8,223 bases of DNA from Oscillospiraceae bacterium (GTDB lineage: Bacteria; Bacillota; Clostridia; Oscillospirales; Oscillospiraceae): positions 1 through 8,223 of the forward strand of contig JAHHSF010000051.1 of NCBI GenBank assembly GCA_020025375.1, written 5' to 3'. A program made the position numbers and the translations under genes. The notes beneath the pieces were generated by a model that did not search any database, was not told the origin of the DNA, and saw nothing but the letters and a program-made list of their open reading frames with translations. This document shows positions 1-5,805 of the stretch, one piece after another. Position 1 is the first letter of the stretch. Every line of letters begins with the position of its first letter.

Positions 1-63
1 GTTGGTTAGAACGCCGGCCTGTCACGCCGGAGGTCGAGGGTTCAAGTCCCTTCCGCGTCGCCA
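1..63 (+). tRNA. tRNA-Asp (GTC), 5' end outside the window
   Basis: This is the 3' part of a tRNA; the 5' acceptor strand and part of the D arm lie before the window. The anticodon stem is formed by CCGGC (14-18) and GCCGG (26-30). They enclose the 7-base loop CTGTCAC with anticodon GTC at 21-23, which reads Asp codons GAC/GAU. A T arm with TTCAAGT in the loop follows. The 3' acceptor strand ends in discriminator G60 and a genome-encoded CCA (61-63). Only three bases separate it from the next tRNA, so the two are probably cut from one transcript. Confidence 0.95.
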
Positions 64-66
64 TTT

Positions 67-142
<76 letters not shown>

Positions 143-143
143 T

Positions 144-183
144 AAAACACCCTGAAAGTTTTGCTTTCAGGGTGTTTTGCTTT
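144..183. terminator. Hairpin terminator between the tRNA genes and trmO, probably bidirectional
   Basis: A perfect inverted repeat pairs AAAACACCCTGAAAG (144-158) with CTTTCAGGGTGTTTT (164-178) around a 5-base loop, TTTTG. The stem carries a T-tract on the right and an A-tract on the left, so it can act for the tRNA transcript (+) and for trmO, which ends at 219 on the minus strand. No other terminator is visible between 179 and 218. Confidence 0.9.
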
Positions 184-218
184 GTATTGTGCTGTAATAG
201 CGTATAAAGGACTGTGGG

Positions 219-920
219 TCAAATGGGAGAAGGGTTAAGGGGTACAACCTCACCCACGGTGAGAATGCCGTCCTGGACCGAGAACTTTACGTTCAGACCT
301 GCGAAGTCCAGGCCGTAAACCCGGCCGCCGTCCTTCTGATAGGAGGGCCGGGGGTCGTGGGCCAGGATGCCTGTGAGGGCGGCCTGCTTCTCCTCCGGCA
401 CCAGGGCCAAAAGGTGGGGGGGAAAGTCTACCTCCAGGGTCTTGCCTCCGTCGGGGCCGGCAAAGCCCCCCGTGGCCTCGGGATGGCAGTCCGTATAGGG
501 CAGATAGGGCTTTACATCGAAGATGGGGGTGCCGTCCATGAGGTCAGCCCCCGCCACCCGGAGGACCGGGCCGAGGTCCGGGTGCTGCTCCACCCCCAGC
601 AGGCGGACTGAGGACAGGCCGATGGCGTTGGGCCGGAAGGGGGAGCGGGTGGCAAAGACCCCCATGCGGGCATTCCCTCCCAAGCGGGGTGGGCGCACCG
701 TGGGGGACCAGGTCTCCCGGACGGCCTCGGAGAACTGCCAGATGAGCCAGATATGGCTGAACCCCTCCAGCCCTCGGAGGGCATCTGAATTGCGGTATTC
801 GGGCTCAAAGACAACCAGGGCCTCTAGCTCCTCTACCAGGCCGCTCTGCCGGGGAATGCCGAACTTTCCCGCAAAATCGCTGTGGGCGCGGGCAATGATG
901 TGAAGAGGGGGAACGGACAT
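219..920 (-). CDS. trmO: TrmO/TsaA, tRNA (N6-threonylcarbamoyladenosine37-N6)-methyltransferase
   Basis: SAM-dependent beta-barrel methyltransferase (UPF0066/TsaA/YaeB family) that adds a methyl group to t6A37 to give m6t6A in tRNA-Thr reading ACY codons, tuning decoding. The 233 residues match full-length members such as the roughly 235-residue E. coli protein. Diagnostic motifs are PRLGGNARMGVFATRSPF (78-95) followed by RPNAIGLS (96-103), and DLMDGTPIFDVKPYLPY (126-142). The C-terminal segment DPRPSYQ (189-195) is also typical. The start is supported by AGGAGG (929-934, minus strand) eight bases upstream of the ATG. It has its own promoter (953-981) and converges on tRNA-Thr(GGT), its expected substrate. 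The family assignment is firm; substrate specificity is taken from E. coli work. Confidence 0.95.
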   Translation of the reverse strand: MSVPPLHIIARAHSDFAGKFGIPRQSGLVEELEALVVFEPEYRNSDALRGLEGFSHIWLIWQFSEAVRETWSPTVRPPRLGGNARMGVFATRSPFRPNAIGLSSVRLLGVEQHPDLGPVLRVAGADLMDGTPIFDVKPYLPYTDCHPEATGGFAGPDGGKTLEVDFPPHLLALVPEEKQAALTGILAHDPRPSYQKDGGRVYGLDFAGLNVKFSVQDGILTVGEVVPLNPSPI

Positions 921-952
921 GGGGAAGACCTCCTGACAATGGGTTTGTCTGT

Positions 953-981
953 ATTGTACCTTGCCGCCCGGAAAAAAGCAA
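953..981 (-). promoter_or_regulatory. Sigma-A-type promoter for trmO
   Basis: Read on the minus strand, TTGCTT (976-981) and TACAAT (953-958) are separated by exactly 17 bases. Transcription should start near 946, about 25 bases before the start codon. Both hexamers are good matches to TTGACA/TATAAT. Confidence 0.7.
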
Positions 982-1011
982 TGTCTCCGGCGGAACGAGG
1001 CGAAAAAGCGG

Positions 1012-1040
1012 TTCCTTTTTCCACAGGACTATGATATACT
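1012..1040 (+). promoter_or_regulatory. Promoter of the adenosyltransferase gene (extended -10)
   Basis: TATACT (1035-1040) is preceded by TGA (1032-1034), giving an extended -10. The best-spaced -35 is the weak TTCCTT (1012-1017), 17 bases upstream. The start of transcription would be near 1047, leaving a leader of only about 20 bases. This also excludes the in-frame ATG at 1031, which overlaps the -10 region. Confidence 0.6.
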
Positions 1041-1048
1041 GTGGAAAA
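1017..1048. promoter_or_regulatory. Perfect 10-bp inverted repeat over the cobO promoter; two DnaA-box-like sites
   Basis: TTTTCCACAG (1017-1026) is repeated in inverted orientation as CTGTGGAAAA (1039-1048) with a 12-base spacer. It surrounds and partly covers the -10 element. The arm centres are 22 bp apart, about two helical turns, as expected of an operator bound by a symmetrical dimer. Each arm also contains TTTTCCACA, which fits the DnaA-box consensus TTWTNCACA. The predicted transcript begins at about 1047, so the repeat should act as DNA rather than as an RNA hairpin. The identity of the binding protein is inference. Confidence 0.6.
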
Positions 1049-1066
1049 CAAAGGGAGGATGGAAGT

Positions 1067-1579
1067 ATGGTACATATCTATTGCGGCGACGGAAAGGGAA
1101 AGACTACCTGCGGCATGGGCCTGGCCCTCCGGTCGGCGGGCCGGGGAAACAGGGTGGTCATCGCCCAGTTTTTGAAGGACGGAAACACTGGGGAACGCCT
1201 TGCCTGGGAAAAGCATCCCAACGTGACCCTGCTCCCCGTCCCAGAAAAGTTGAAATTCGTCTTTTCCATGACCGAGGCGGAGAAGGCGGAGACCAGGGCC
1301 TTTATGACCGGCCTCTTCGACCAGGCCGTCGGGCTGGTGCGGAGCGGGCAGTGTGACCTCCTGCTCCTGGACGAGATGTGCTCCGCCGTCACCACTGGCA
1401 TGGTGCCTCTGGAAAAGGTCACCGCCTTCCTGGATGAGAAGCCGGTGGCCGAGATCATCCTCACCGGCCGGGATCCGGAGCCCGCCCTTCAGGAGCGAGC
1501 CGACTATATCACCGAGATGCGGAAAATAAAACACCCCTTTGACCAGGGGACTCCCGCCCGTAAAGGCGTTGAGTGGTGA
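1067..1579 (+). CDS. cobO: Corrinoid adenosyltransferase, CobO/BtuR (CobA) family
   Basis: ATP:co(I)rrinoid adenosyltransferase, which transfers the 5'-deoxyadenosyl group of ATP to cobalt(I) to form adenosylcobalamin or its precursors; cytosolic. The 170-residue protein starts with a P-loop, GDGKGKTT (7-14), of the family's unusual type. It has a Walker B-like LLLLDE (98-103) and the family signature TGRDPEPALQERADYITEM (133-151), and ends KHPFDQGTPARKGVEW. It lacks the roughly 20-residue N-terminal extension of Salmonella CobA, like other short homologues in Firmicutes. ATG 1067 is chosen because GGGAGG (1053-1058) lies eight bases before it and the ATG at 1031 lies in the promoter. No other cobalamin gene is in the window and there is no room for a cobalamin riboswitch, so a salvage role is plausible but unproven. 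Confidence 0.93.
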   Translation: MVHIYCGDGKGKTTCGMGLALRSAGRGNRVVIAQFLKDGNTGERLAWEKHPNVTLLPVPEKLKFVFSMTEAEKAETRAFMTGLFDQAVGLVRSGQCDLLLLDEMCSAVTTGMVPLEKVTAFLDEKPVAEIILTGRDPEPALQERADYITEMRKIKHPFDQGTPARKGVEW

Positions 1580-1586
1580 CGATGGG

Positions 1587-1619
1587 AAAGACCCCGCCTT
1601 TTTCGGCGGGGTCTTTTTT
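1587..1619 (+). terminator. Rho-independent terminator after cobO
   Basis: GACCCCGCC (1590-1598) pairs with GGCGGGGTC (1605-1613) around the loop TTTTTC. The stem is extended by AAA/TTT and followed by a run of T (to 1619). It starts eight bases after the cobO stop. Confidence 0.93.
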
Positions 1620-1649
1620 ATTAAAGAACAATGTTATGTGACAGTTTTC

Positions 1650-1661
1650 TTGATAAATCAA
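1650..1661. promoter_or_regulatory. Short palindrome upstream of the DUF1836-degV-prmA promoter
   Basis: TTGAT (1650-1654) and ATCAA (1657-1661) form a 12-bp inverted repeat about a 2-base centre, ending 12 bases upstream of the putative -35 at 1674. It could be an operator, but 5-bp arms in an AT-rich stretch can arise by chance. The rest of 1620-1673 shows nothing recognisable. Confidence 0.25.
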
Positions 1662-1673
1662 TGGAACCCGGCC

Positions 1674-1703
1674 TTTACAAGCTGGAAGATAATGTGATAA
1701 AAT
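1674..1703 (+). promoter_or_regulatory. Promoter of the DUF1836-degV-prmA unit
   Basis: TTTACA (1674-1679) and TAAAAT (1698-1703) are spaced by 18 bases. TG at 1695-1696 supplies an extended -10. Transcription would begin near 1710, about 30 bases before the GTG start at 1741. Confidence 0.65.
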
Positions 1704-1740
1704 AAGAAAAGAGTTTTTCAAAGAGAGGAGATACCGGTTC

Positions 1741-2265
1741 GTGGAGGAATTGCGGGAACTAAAAGAGCGGCTGGAACAGGAGCGGCCGGTGGACTGGACC
1801 GAGATGCCCGACATCGCCCTGTATATGGACCAGGTGATCTCCTACCTGCCCCGGCAACACATCCGGTTTGAGGAGGGGGAGAGCCTCACCTCGGCCATGG
1901 TGAACAACTATATCAAGGAGGGGCTGTTGCCCCGGGCTGACGGGAAGCGGTACAGCCGCACCCACTTGGGTTACCTTACTGCCATCAGTGCCCTGAAGCA
2001 GGTGCTATCGGTGCGGGACATGGGAGCCCTCATCGGCGCGGGGGAGGACGGACACACCCCGGAAGAGCTCTACGCCGCCTTTCAGCGGGAGCTGGACCGC
2101 GCCTTGACCGACACGGCGGAACGCGTCCCGGAAGACCTGCCCCTGGAAGATCTGCCCCGCCTGGCTCTGGCCCTGGCGGTGCGAAGCTACGCCGACCGGC
2201 TGGCCTGCCAGCGAATCATTGACCTGATTCGGCCAGCGGCCACGGAGAAAAAGAAGAAAAAGTGA
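1741..2265 (+). CDS. DUF1836 domain protein, MerR-like putative DNA-binding protein
   Basis: A 174-residue protein of the Firmicutes DUF1836 family; its biochemical role is unknown. The core (about residues 23-97) contains YMDQVISYLP (28-37), then LTSAMVNNYIKEGLLP (49-64) and KRYSRTHLGYL (69-79). This resembles a MerR-type winged helix, in which a helix ending in GLLP is followed by a basic R/K-Y-T/S-R wing, so DNA binding is a reasonable inference. The C-terminal half is acidic and helical and ends in a lysine-rich tail EKKKKK. Translation starts at GTG 1741, ten bases after AGGAG (1726-1730); the first in-frame ATG would be residue 22. Its stop lies 12 bases before the degV start and overlaps the degV ribosome binding site, so the two are co-transcribed and probably coupled. 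It may regulate its own operon. Confidence 0.85.
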   Translation: MEELRELKERLEQERPVDWTEMPDIALYMDQVISYLPRQHIRFEEGESLTSAMVNNYIKEGLLPRADGKRYSRTHLGYLTAISALKQVLSVRDMGALIGAGEDGHTPEELYAAFQRELDRALTDTAERVPEDLPLEDLPRLALALAVRSYADRLACQRIIDLIRPAATEKKKKK

Positions 2266-2276
2266 GGCTGTTTCCA

Positions 2277-3149
2277 ATGAGTGAATTTGTTATTGTCACC
2301 GATTCCGCCGCCGACCTGCCCGACCAGCTGGTGCAGGAAATGGGGGTTACGGTGCTCCCCCTGCGCTTTACCTTTGAGGATGGGACCTATGAGGACCACC
2401 CCGACCGCCGGGCCATGCCCATCGAGGAATTTTACGACCGCTTGCGGGAGGGCCAGATGGCAACTACCTCGGCGGTGAACGTGGGGGACTACCACGACGT
2501 GTTGACCCCGATTTTGAAAGAGGGCAAGGACCTTCTTATCCTGGCCTTCTCCTCCGGCCTGTCCACCACCTACCAGTCGGCGGCCATTGCCGCCGGAGAG
2601 CTTTCTGAGGAATTCCCGGAGCGGAAAATTTATGCGGTAGATACCCTCTGCGCTTCTATGGGCGAGGGCCTCATCGTGTGGAAGGCCTGGCAGATGAAGC
2701 AGGCGGGCAAGACCATGGAGGAAATTCGGGACTGGGTGGAAGAGAATAAGCTCCATTTCATCCACTGGGTGGCGGTCAATGACCTGAATCACCTGAAGCG
2801 GGGGGGCCGCATCTCGGCCACCACTGCCTTCGTGGGCGGGATGCTCTCCATCAAGCCCATCATCCATCTGGACGACGAGGGCAAGCTCATCAACGTGGCC
2901 AAGGCCCGGGGGCGGATGCCCTCTCTGAACTATGTGGTGGATAAGCTGGTGGAGCTGGCCGAGCCCAAGGAGGGCCAGACCGTTTTTATCAGCCACAGCG
3001 ACTGTCTGGACAACGCCCAGTACGTGGGGGAGAAGCTGAAGGAAAAGGGACTGGCCGAGCGGGTGGAGTACAGCTTCATCGGCCCTGTCATCGGTGCCCA
3101 CACCGGCCCCGGCACCGTGGCCGTTTTCTGTATGGGAACGGAGCGCTGA
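2277..3149 (+). CDS. DegV family (FakB-like) fatty-acid-binding protein
   Basis: A 290-residue DegV-family protein. Characterised members (FakB) bind one fatty acid and present its carboxylate to the fatty acid kinase FakA for phosphorylation and phospholipid synthesis; many paralogues have no assigned substrate. Family motifs run in order: VTDSAADLP (7-15), the TTSA segment (63-66), the head-group-binding SGLSTTYQSA (93-102), KRGGRIS (174-180), KARGR (209-213) and the terminal GAHTGPGTVAVF (273-284). The ATG at 2277 is preferred over the in-frame GTG at 2262 because the family begins with this short MSEFVIVTDS and GTGAGG (2262-2267) is a suitable binding site nine bases upstream. No fakA-like gene is visible here, so the kinase partner would be elsewhere. 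One base separates it from prmA. Confidence 0.92.
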   Translation: MSEFVIVTDSAADLPDQLVQEMGVTVLPLRFTFEDGTYEDHPDRRAMPIEEFYDRLREGQMATTSAVNVGDYHDVLTPILKEGKDLLILAFSSGLSTTYQSAAIAAGELSEEFPERKIYAVDTLCASMGEGLIVWKAWQMKQAGKTMEEIRDWVEENKLHFIHWVAVNDLNHLKRGGRISATTAFVGGMLSIKPIIHLDDEGKLINVAKARGRMPSLNYVVDKLVELAEPKEGQTVFISHSDCLDNAQYVGEKLKEKGLAERVEYSFIGPVIGAHTGPGTVAVFCMGTER

Positions 3150-3150
3150 G

Positions 3151-4092
3151 ATGGACGAGAAATGGCTTGAGATCGCGGTGGATACCACTGCCGAGCAGAT
3201 GGACACGCTGGCGGCCAAGCTCACCATGAACGGGGTCACCGGCCTGGTTCTGGAGGATGAGGCCGACTTTAAGACCTTCCTGGAGCAGAACCGCCAGTAT
3301 TGGGACTATGTGGACGACGACCTTCTGGAGACCATGAAGGGGGTCTGCCGGGTGAAGTTCTACGTCCCAGACAGCGCCGACGGCGAGGTCCAGCGCAAGG
3401 AGTGGATGCGGGGGATTGATGCCCCCTATACCGTCGCCCCCCTGGGGGAGAACGACTGGGCCACCAGCTGGCAGAAGTACTATAAGCCCCTGGCCGTGGG
3501 CGAGAAGCTCTATATCGTCCCCGAGTGGGAGCGGGAGAAGACCCCAAGCGAGGGCAAGACCCCGGTCTATTTGAACCCCGGGCTCACCTTCGGTACCGGC
3601 GCTCATGCCTCCACACAGCTCTGCCTGGGCGGGCTGGAGGAGGTGCTCCGGGCGGGGGACACCGTCCTGGACCTGGGGTGCGGGAGCGGCATCCTCTCTA
3701 TCGCCGCCTTGGTTTTGGGGGCCGATCACGCCGTGGGAGTAGATATTGACCCCAAGGCGGTGGACGTGGCCTATGAGAACGCCGCGCTCAACGGTATCGG
3801 CAAGGACCGTTATACCGTCCGGGCGGGGGACGTTCTTTCCGACAAGATCCTGGTGGCTGAGCTGGGGCAGGAGAAGTACCAGGTGGTGCTGGCGAACATC
3901 GTGGCCGATGTCATTATTCCCCTGGCTCCCAGGGCGGTGGAACTCATGGCCGCTGACGGCTGGTTCCTCTGCTCCGGCATTATCGACACCCGTGCCGATG
4001 ATGTCAAGGCCGCTTTGGAGAAAGCGGGTATGACCGGCATCCAAAAGCGGGAGCGGAACGGCTGGGTGTCCTACCTGGCCAGAAAAGCGTAA
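3151..4092 (+). CDS. prmA: PrmA, ribosomal protein L11 methyltransferase
   Basis: SAM-dependent methyltransferase that methylates lysines and the N-terminus of ribosomal protein L11. At 313 residues it matches the Firmicutes form (about 311 in Bacillus). Residues 1-95 form the N-terminal substrate-recognition region. The catalytic Rossmann domain holds LNPGLTFGTGAHASTQLCL (141-159), SAM motif I VLDLGCGSG (172-180), the acidic GVDIDP (196-201) and VVLANIVADVI (245-255). The C-terminus ERNGWVSYLARK (301-312) is typical. ATG 3151 is one base after the degV stop with GGAG (3140-3143) seven bases upstream; the longer in-frame start at 3094 would add an unrelated proline-rich leader inside degV. 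It is the last gene of its unit. Confidence 0.95.
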   Translation: MDEKWLEIAVDTTAEQMDTLAAKLTMNGVTGLVLEDEADFKTFLEQNRQYWDYVDDDLLETMKGVCRVKFYVPDSADGEVQRKEWMRGIDAPYTVAPLGENDWATSWQKYYKPLAVGEKLYIVPEWEREKTPSEGKTPVYLNPGLTFGTGAHASTQLCLGGLEEVLRAGDTVLDLGCGSGILSIAALVLGADHAVGVDIDPKAVDVAYENAALNGIGKDRYTVRAGDVLSDKILVAELGQEKYQVVLANIVADVIIPLAPRAVELMAADGWFLCSGIIDTRADDVKAALEKAGMTGIQKRERNGWVSYLARKA

Positions 4093-4094
4093 AC

Positions 4095-4126
4095 AAAAAG
4101 CGGGGAGCACGGCTCCTCGCTTTTTT
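4095..4126 (+). terminator. Rho-independent terminator after prmA
   Basis: GCGGGGAGC (4100-4108) pairs with GCTCCTCGC (4112-4120), with one G-U pair, around loop ACG. It is flanked by AAAAA on the left and TTTTTT on the right, and begins just after the prmA stop. Confidence 0.93.
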
Positions 4127-4141
4127 CTGTCACGTGTCCTT

Positions 4142-4170
4142 TTGCAAATTTTCCCGCACTATGGTAAAAT
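4142..4170 (+). promoter_or_regulatory. Promoter of the metallophosphoesterase gene
   Basis: TTGCAA (4142-4147) and TAAAAT (4165-4170) are spaced by 17 bases, with TGG (4162-4164) giving an extended -10. It lies directly after the prmA terminator, making the next gene a separate transcription unit. Confidence 0.75.
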
Positions 4171-4203
4171 AGTAACCGACTGACATATAAAGGAGGTGGG
4201 CCC

Positions 4204-5301
4204 ATGGCAAAGGCCACGGTACAAAAAGCGGTCTTTCCCGCCGGGCGGCGGGTGCTGGCGGTGAGCGACATCCATGGCAACCTGGCCTTTCTGAAGGGCC
4301 TGCTGGGAAAAGTAAAGTTTTCCCGGGACGATATCCTTGTCCTGGTGGGAGATTTGCTGGAAAAGGGACCGGAAAGCCTGGCGACCCTCCGGTACTGTAT
4401 GAAGCTGGGTGAGACCCACACCGTCTACGCAGTCTGCGGGAATTGTGACGATCTGCTCCGCCGCTATCTGGACTCCCACGGGGAGCGGGACGAAAGCTTC
4501 TTTCGTTTTTACTACGAGACCTGGCGGGAGAAGAGCCTGCTGGCCCAGATGGCCGCCGAGGCCGGCCTCCCCCTACGGGGGCCGGAGGACCTGGAAGCGG
4601 TGCGGCGGGAGTTCCCAAAGCGATTTCCCAGGGAAGTGGCCTATCTCCGGGCCATGCCTACCATTTTGGAGACGGAGGACTGCTTCTTTGTCCACGGAGG
4701 CATTCCCCGGGAGGACCGGCTGGAGGAGCTGGAAGCCTGGGCCTGCATGAAAAACGACGACTTTTTGGGCCAGGGACTTTCCTTCTCCAAGTGGGTGGTG
4801 GTGGGCCATTGGCCGGTGACCCTCTACCATGCCGACATCCCCTCCGCGGCGCCGATCATTCTGCCCGAGCGGAGGATTGCCAGCATCGACGGCGGTTGCG
4901 TCCTTAAAGTAGACGGCCAGCTCAACGCCCTCATTCTGGCCGACGGGGGCCGGGGAGAGCTATCCTGGCTGGCCTATGACGGCCTGCCCGTGATGGTGGC
5001 CGGGGCGGACCAGGCGGCTTCGGAAGACTCTGTCAACATCCGCTGGGGCCGGGACGAGGTGGAGGTTTTGGAGGAGGGGCCGGAGCTTACCCTCTGCCGC
5101 CATGTGGAGACCGGGCGGGTCCTGCCCATTCTGAACGACTACCTCCACGCCCGGAAAGGGACTGTCCGGTGCGAGGATTCCACCGATTACCGCCTGCCGG
5201 TGACAGCTGGGGAGCGCTTGGCGGTGGTCCGCCGCCTGTCCGACCGGGCCCTGGTGAAGAAAAAGGGGGTCACAGGCTGGTATTTCGGCCCTTTGGTATA
5301 G
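4204..5301 (+). CDS. Metallophosphoesterase with GNCD motif and unassigned C-terminal region
   Basis: A 365-residue protein of the calcineurin-like metallophosphoesterase superfamily. Metal-binding motifs occur in order: DIHGN (22-26), GDLLEKGP (49-56), GNCD (79-82), VHGG (163-166) and GH (201-202), followed by IASIDGG (225-231). The spacing and DIHG/GDxxxxGP/SIDGG motifs resemble PPP-type phosphatases and PrpE/ApaH-like diadenosine tetraphosphatases. However, the usual GNHE is GNCD, as in YfcE/MJ0936-type phosphodiesterases, and the arginine of GDxxDRG is lysine. Residues about 235-365 extend beyond the catalytic core and end in a basic, beta-rich-looking segment (VVRRLSDRALVKKKGVTGWYFGPL) that could be SH3-like. 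The substrate cannot be named. The start follows AAAGGAGGT (4189-4197) by six bases; no signal peptide is seen, so it is cytosolic. No terminator is evident after it. Confidence 0.88.
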   Translation: MAKATVQKAVFPAGRRVLAVSDIHGNLAFLKGLLGKVKFSRDDILVLVGDLLEKGPESLATLRYCMKLGETHTVYAVCGNCDDLLRRYLDSHGERDESFFRFYYETWREKSLLAQMAAEAGLPLRGPEDLEAVRREFPKRFPREVAYLRAMPTILETEDCFFVHGGIPREDRLEELEAWACMKNDDFLGQGLSFSKWVVVGHWPVTLYHADIPSAAPIILPERRIASIDGGCVLKVDGQLNALILADGGRGELSWLAYDGLPVMVAGADQAASEDSVNIRWGRDEVEVLEEGPELTLCRHVETGRVLPILNDYLHARKGTVRCEDSTDYRLPVTAGERLAVVRRLSDRALVKKKGVTGWYFGPLV

Positions 5302-5369
5302 GAAGATTTTGTGGTTTTTGATCCGCCGGGGCACCAGATACAGGAGAACAAAAAAAGTTAGGAAAAACC

Positions 5370-5398
5370 TTGACTTACCAGTGCTTCGCTGATATAAT
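5370..5398 (+). promoter_or_regulatory. Strong promoter of the rplU-prp-rpmA operon
   Basis: TTGACT (5370-5375) and a perfect TATAAT (5393-5398) are spaced by 17 bases, the best promoter in the window and fitting for a ribosomal protein operon. The A-rich stretch at 5350-5368 just upstream could serve as an UP element. The upstream part of this gap (5302-5349) shows nothing recognisable. Confidence 0.9.
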
Positions 5399-5404
5399 TT
5401 TAAA

Positions 5405-5481
5405 GCCGCTTTGAATGGGTCGATGTTATCCGTAAGTGGACCCCGTGTCCCGCCCCCGACAGCGAGCCCGTAATGAAGGAG
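5405..5481 (+). ncRNA. Candidate L21 leader (autoregulatory 5' UTR of rplU)
   Basis: The predicted transcript carries a leader of about 90 bases before rplU. It can fold into GGGTC (5417-5421) with GACCC (5439-5443), then a second hairpin TGTC (5446-5449) with GACA (5458-5461) around a C-rich loop, and ends at the rplU ribosome binding site (5476-5481). Firmicutes rplU operons are known to carry a structured L21 leader thought to bind L21 and limit its own synthesis. Position and compact GC-rich hairpins fit, but the match to the Rfam family was judged by eye only. Confidence 0.55.
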
Positions 5482-5493
5482 TTGAAAGTTACA

Positions 5494-5805
5494 ATGCACG
5501 CTATTATTCTGACTGGTGGTAAGCAGTACAGAGTGACTGAGGGTGACACCCTCTTCATCGAGAAGCTGGACGTCGAGGCCGGCGACAAGATCACTTTCGA
5601 TCAGGTCCTCGCCATCATTGACGGCGACGACATCACCGTGGGTGCCCCCACCGTGGCCAACGCCACCGTGGCTGCCGAGGTCGTGAAAAACGGCAAGGGT
5701 AAGAAGGTCCGCATCTTCAAGTATAACCCCAAGAAGGGTTATCGGAAGCGCCAGGGCCACCGTCAGCCCTACACCAAGGTCACCATCGGCGCCATCAAGG
5801 CCTGA
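5494..5805 (+). CDS. rplU: 50S ribosomal protein L21
   Basis: Ribosomal protein bL21, a 23S rRNA-binding protein of the large subunit. The 103 residues match the family length. The N-terminus MHAIILTGGKQYRV (1-14) and the basic C-terminal signature YNPKKGYRKRQGHRQPYT (77-94) are diagnostic. ATG 5494 is chosen because the protein family begins at this methionine; the in-frame ATG at 5473 precedes the ribosome binding site AAGGAG (5476-5481). The 12-base spacing from that site is somewhat long. Its stop overlaps the prp start by one base (TGATG, 5803-5807), so prp translation is likely coupled to rplU. It is the first gene of the rplU-prp-rpmA operon. Confidence 0.98.
   Translation: MHAIILTGGKQYRVTEGDTLFIEKLDVEAGDKITFDQVLAIIDGDDITVGAPTVANATVAAEVVKNGKGKKVRIFKYNPKKGYRKRQGHRQPYTKVTIGAIKA

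Noticed and set aside
935..949. GACAA/TTGTC hairpin in the trmO leader
   Set aside because: Only a 5-bp stem with a 5-base loop; too weak to call a regulatory element.
921..1066. A cobalamin riboswitch upstream of the adenosyltransferase gene
   Set aside because: The predicted leader is only about 20 bases and the whole divergent region is 146 bp with two promoters, too short for a cobalamin riboswitch of about 200 bases; no B12-box-like sequence was seen.
2247..2265. A-rich end of the DUF1836 gene as a frameshift site joining it to degV
   Set aside because: The runs are five A plus G, not the classical A AAA AAG heptamer, and degV has its own ribosome binding site and a normal family N-terminus at 2277.
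3094..3150. Longer in-frame start for prmA inside degV
   Set aside because: It would add a proline/alanine-rich leader absent from PrmA and lacks a suitable ribosome binding site; ATG 3151 has one.
3088..4110. Long open frame on the minus strand opposite prmA (likewise 2187-3239, 4960-5760 and 6446-8032)
   Set aside because: These lie opposite genes with clear family motifs, have low-complexity His/Gly/Pro/Val-rich translations and no motifs; they are shadows of high-GC codon use.
4158..4173. ACTAT/ATAGT dyad over the -10 of the metallophosphoesterase promoter
   Set aside because: Five-bp arms in an AT-rich promoter core are expected by chance.
5302..5369. A terminator or small RNA after the metallophosphoesterase gene
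   Set aside because: No stable inverted repeat followed by a T-tract was found; the A-run at 5350-5356 lacks a hairpin.
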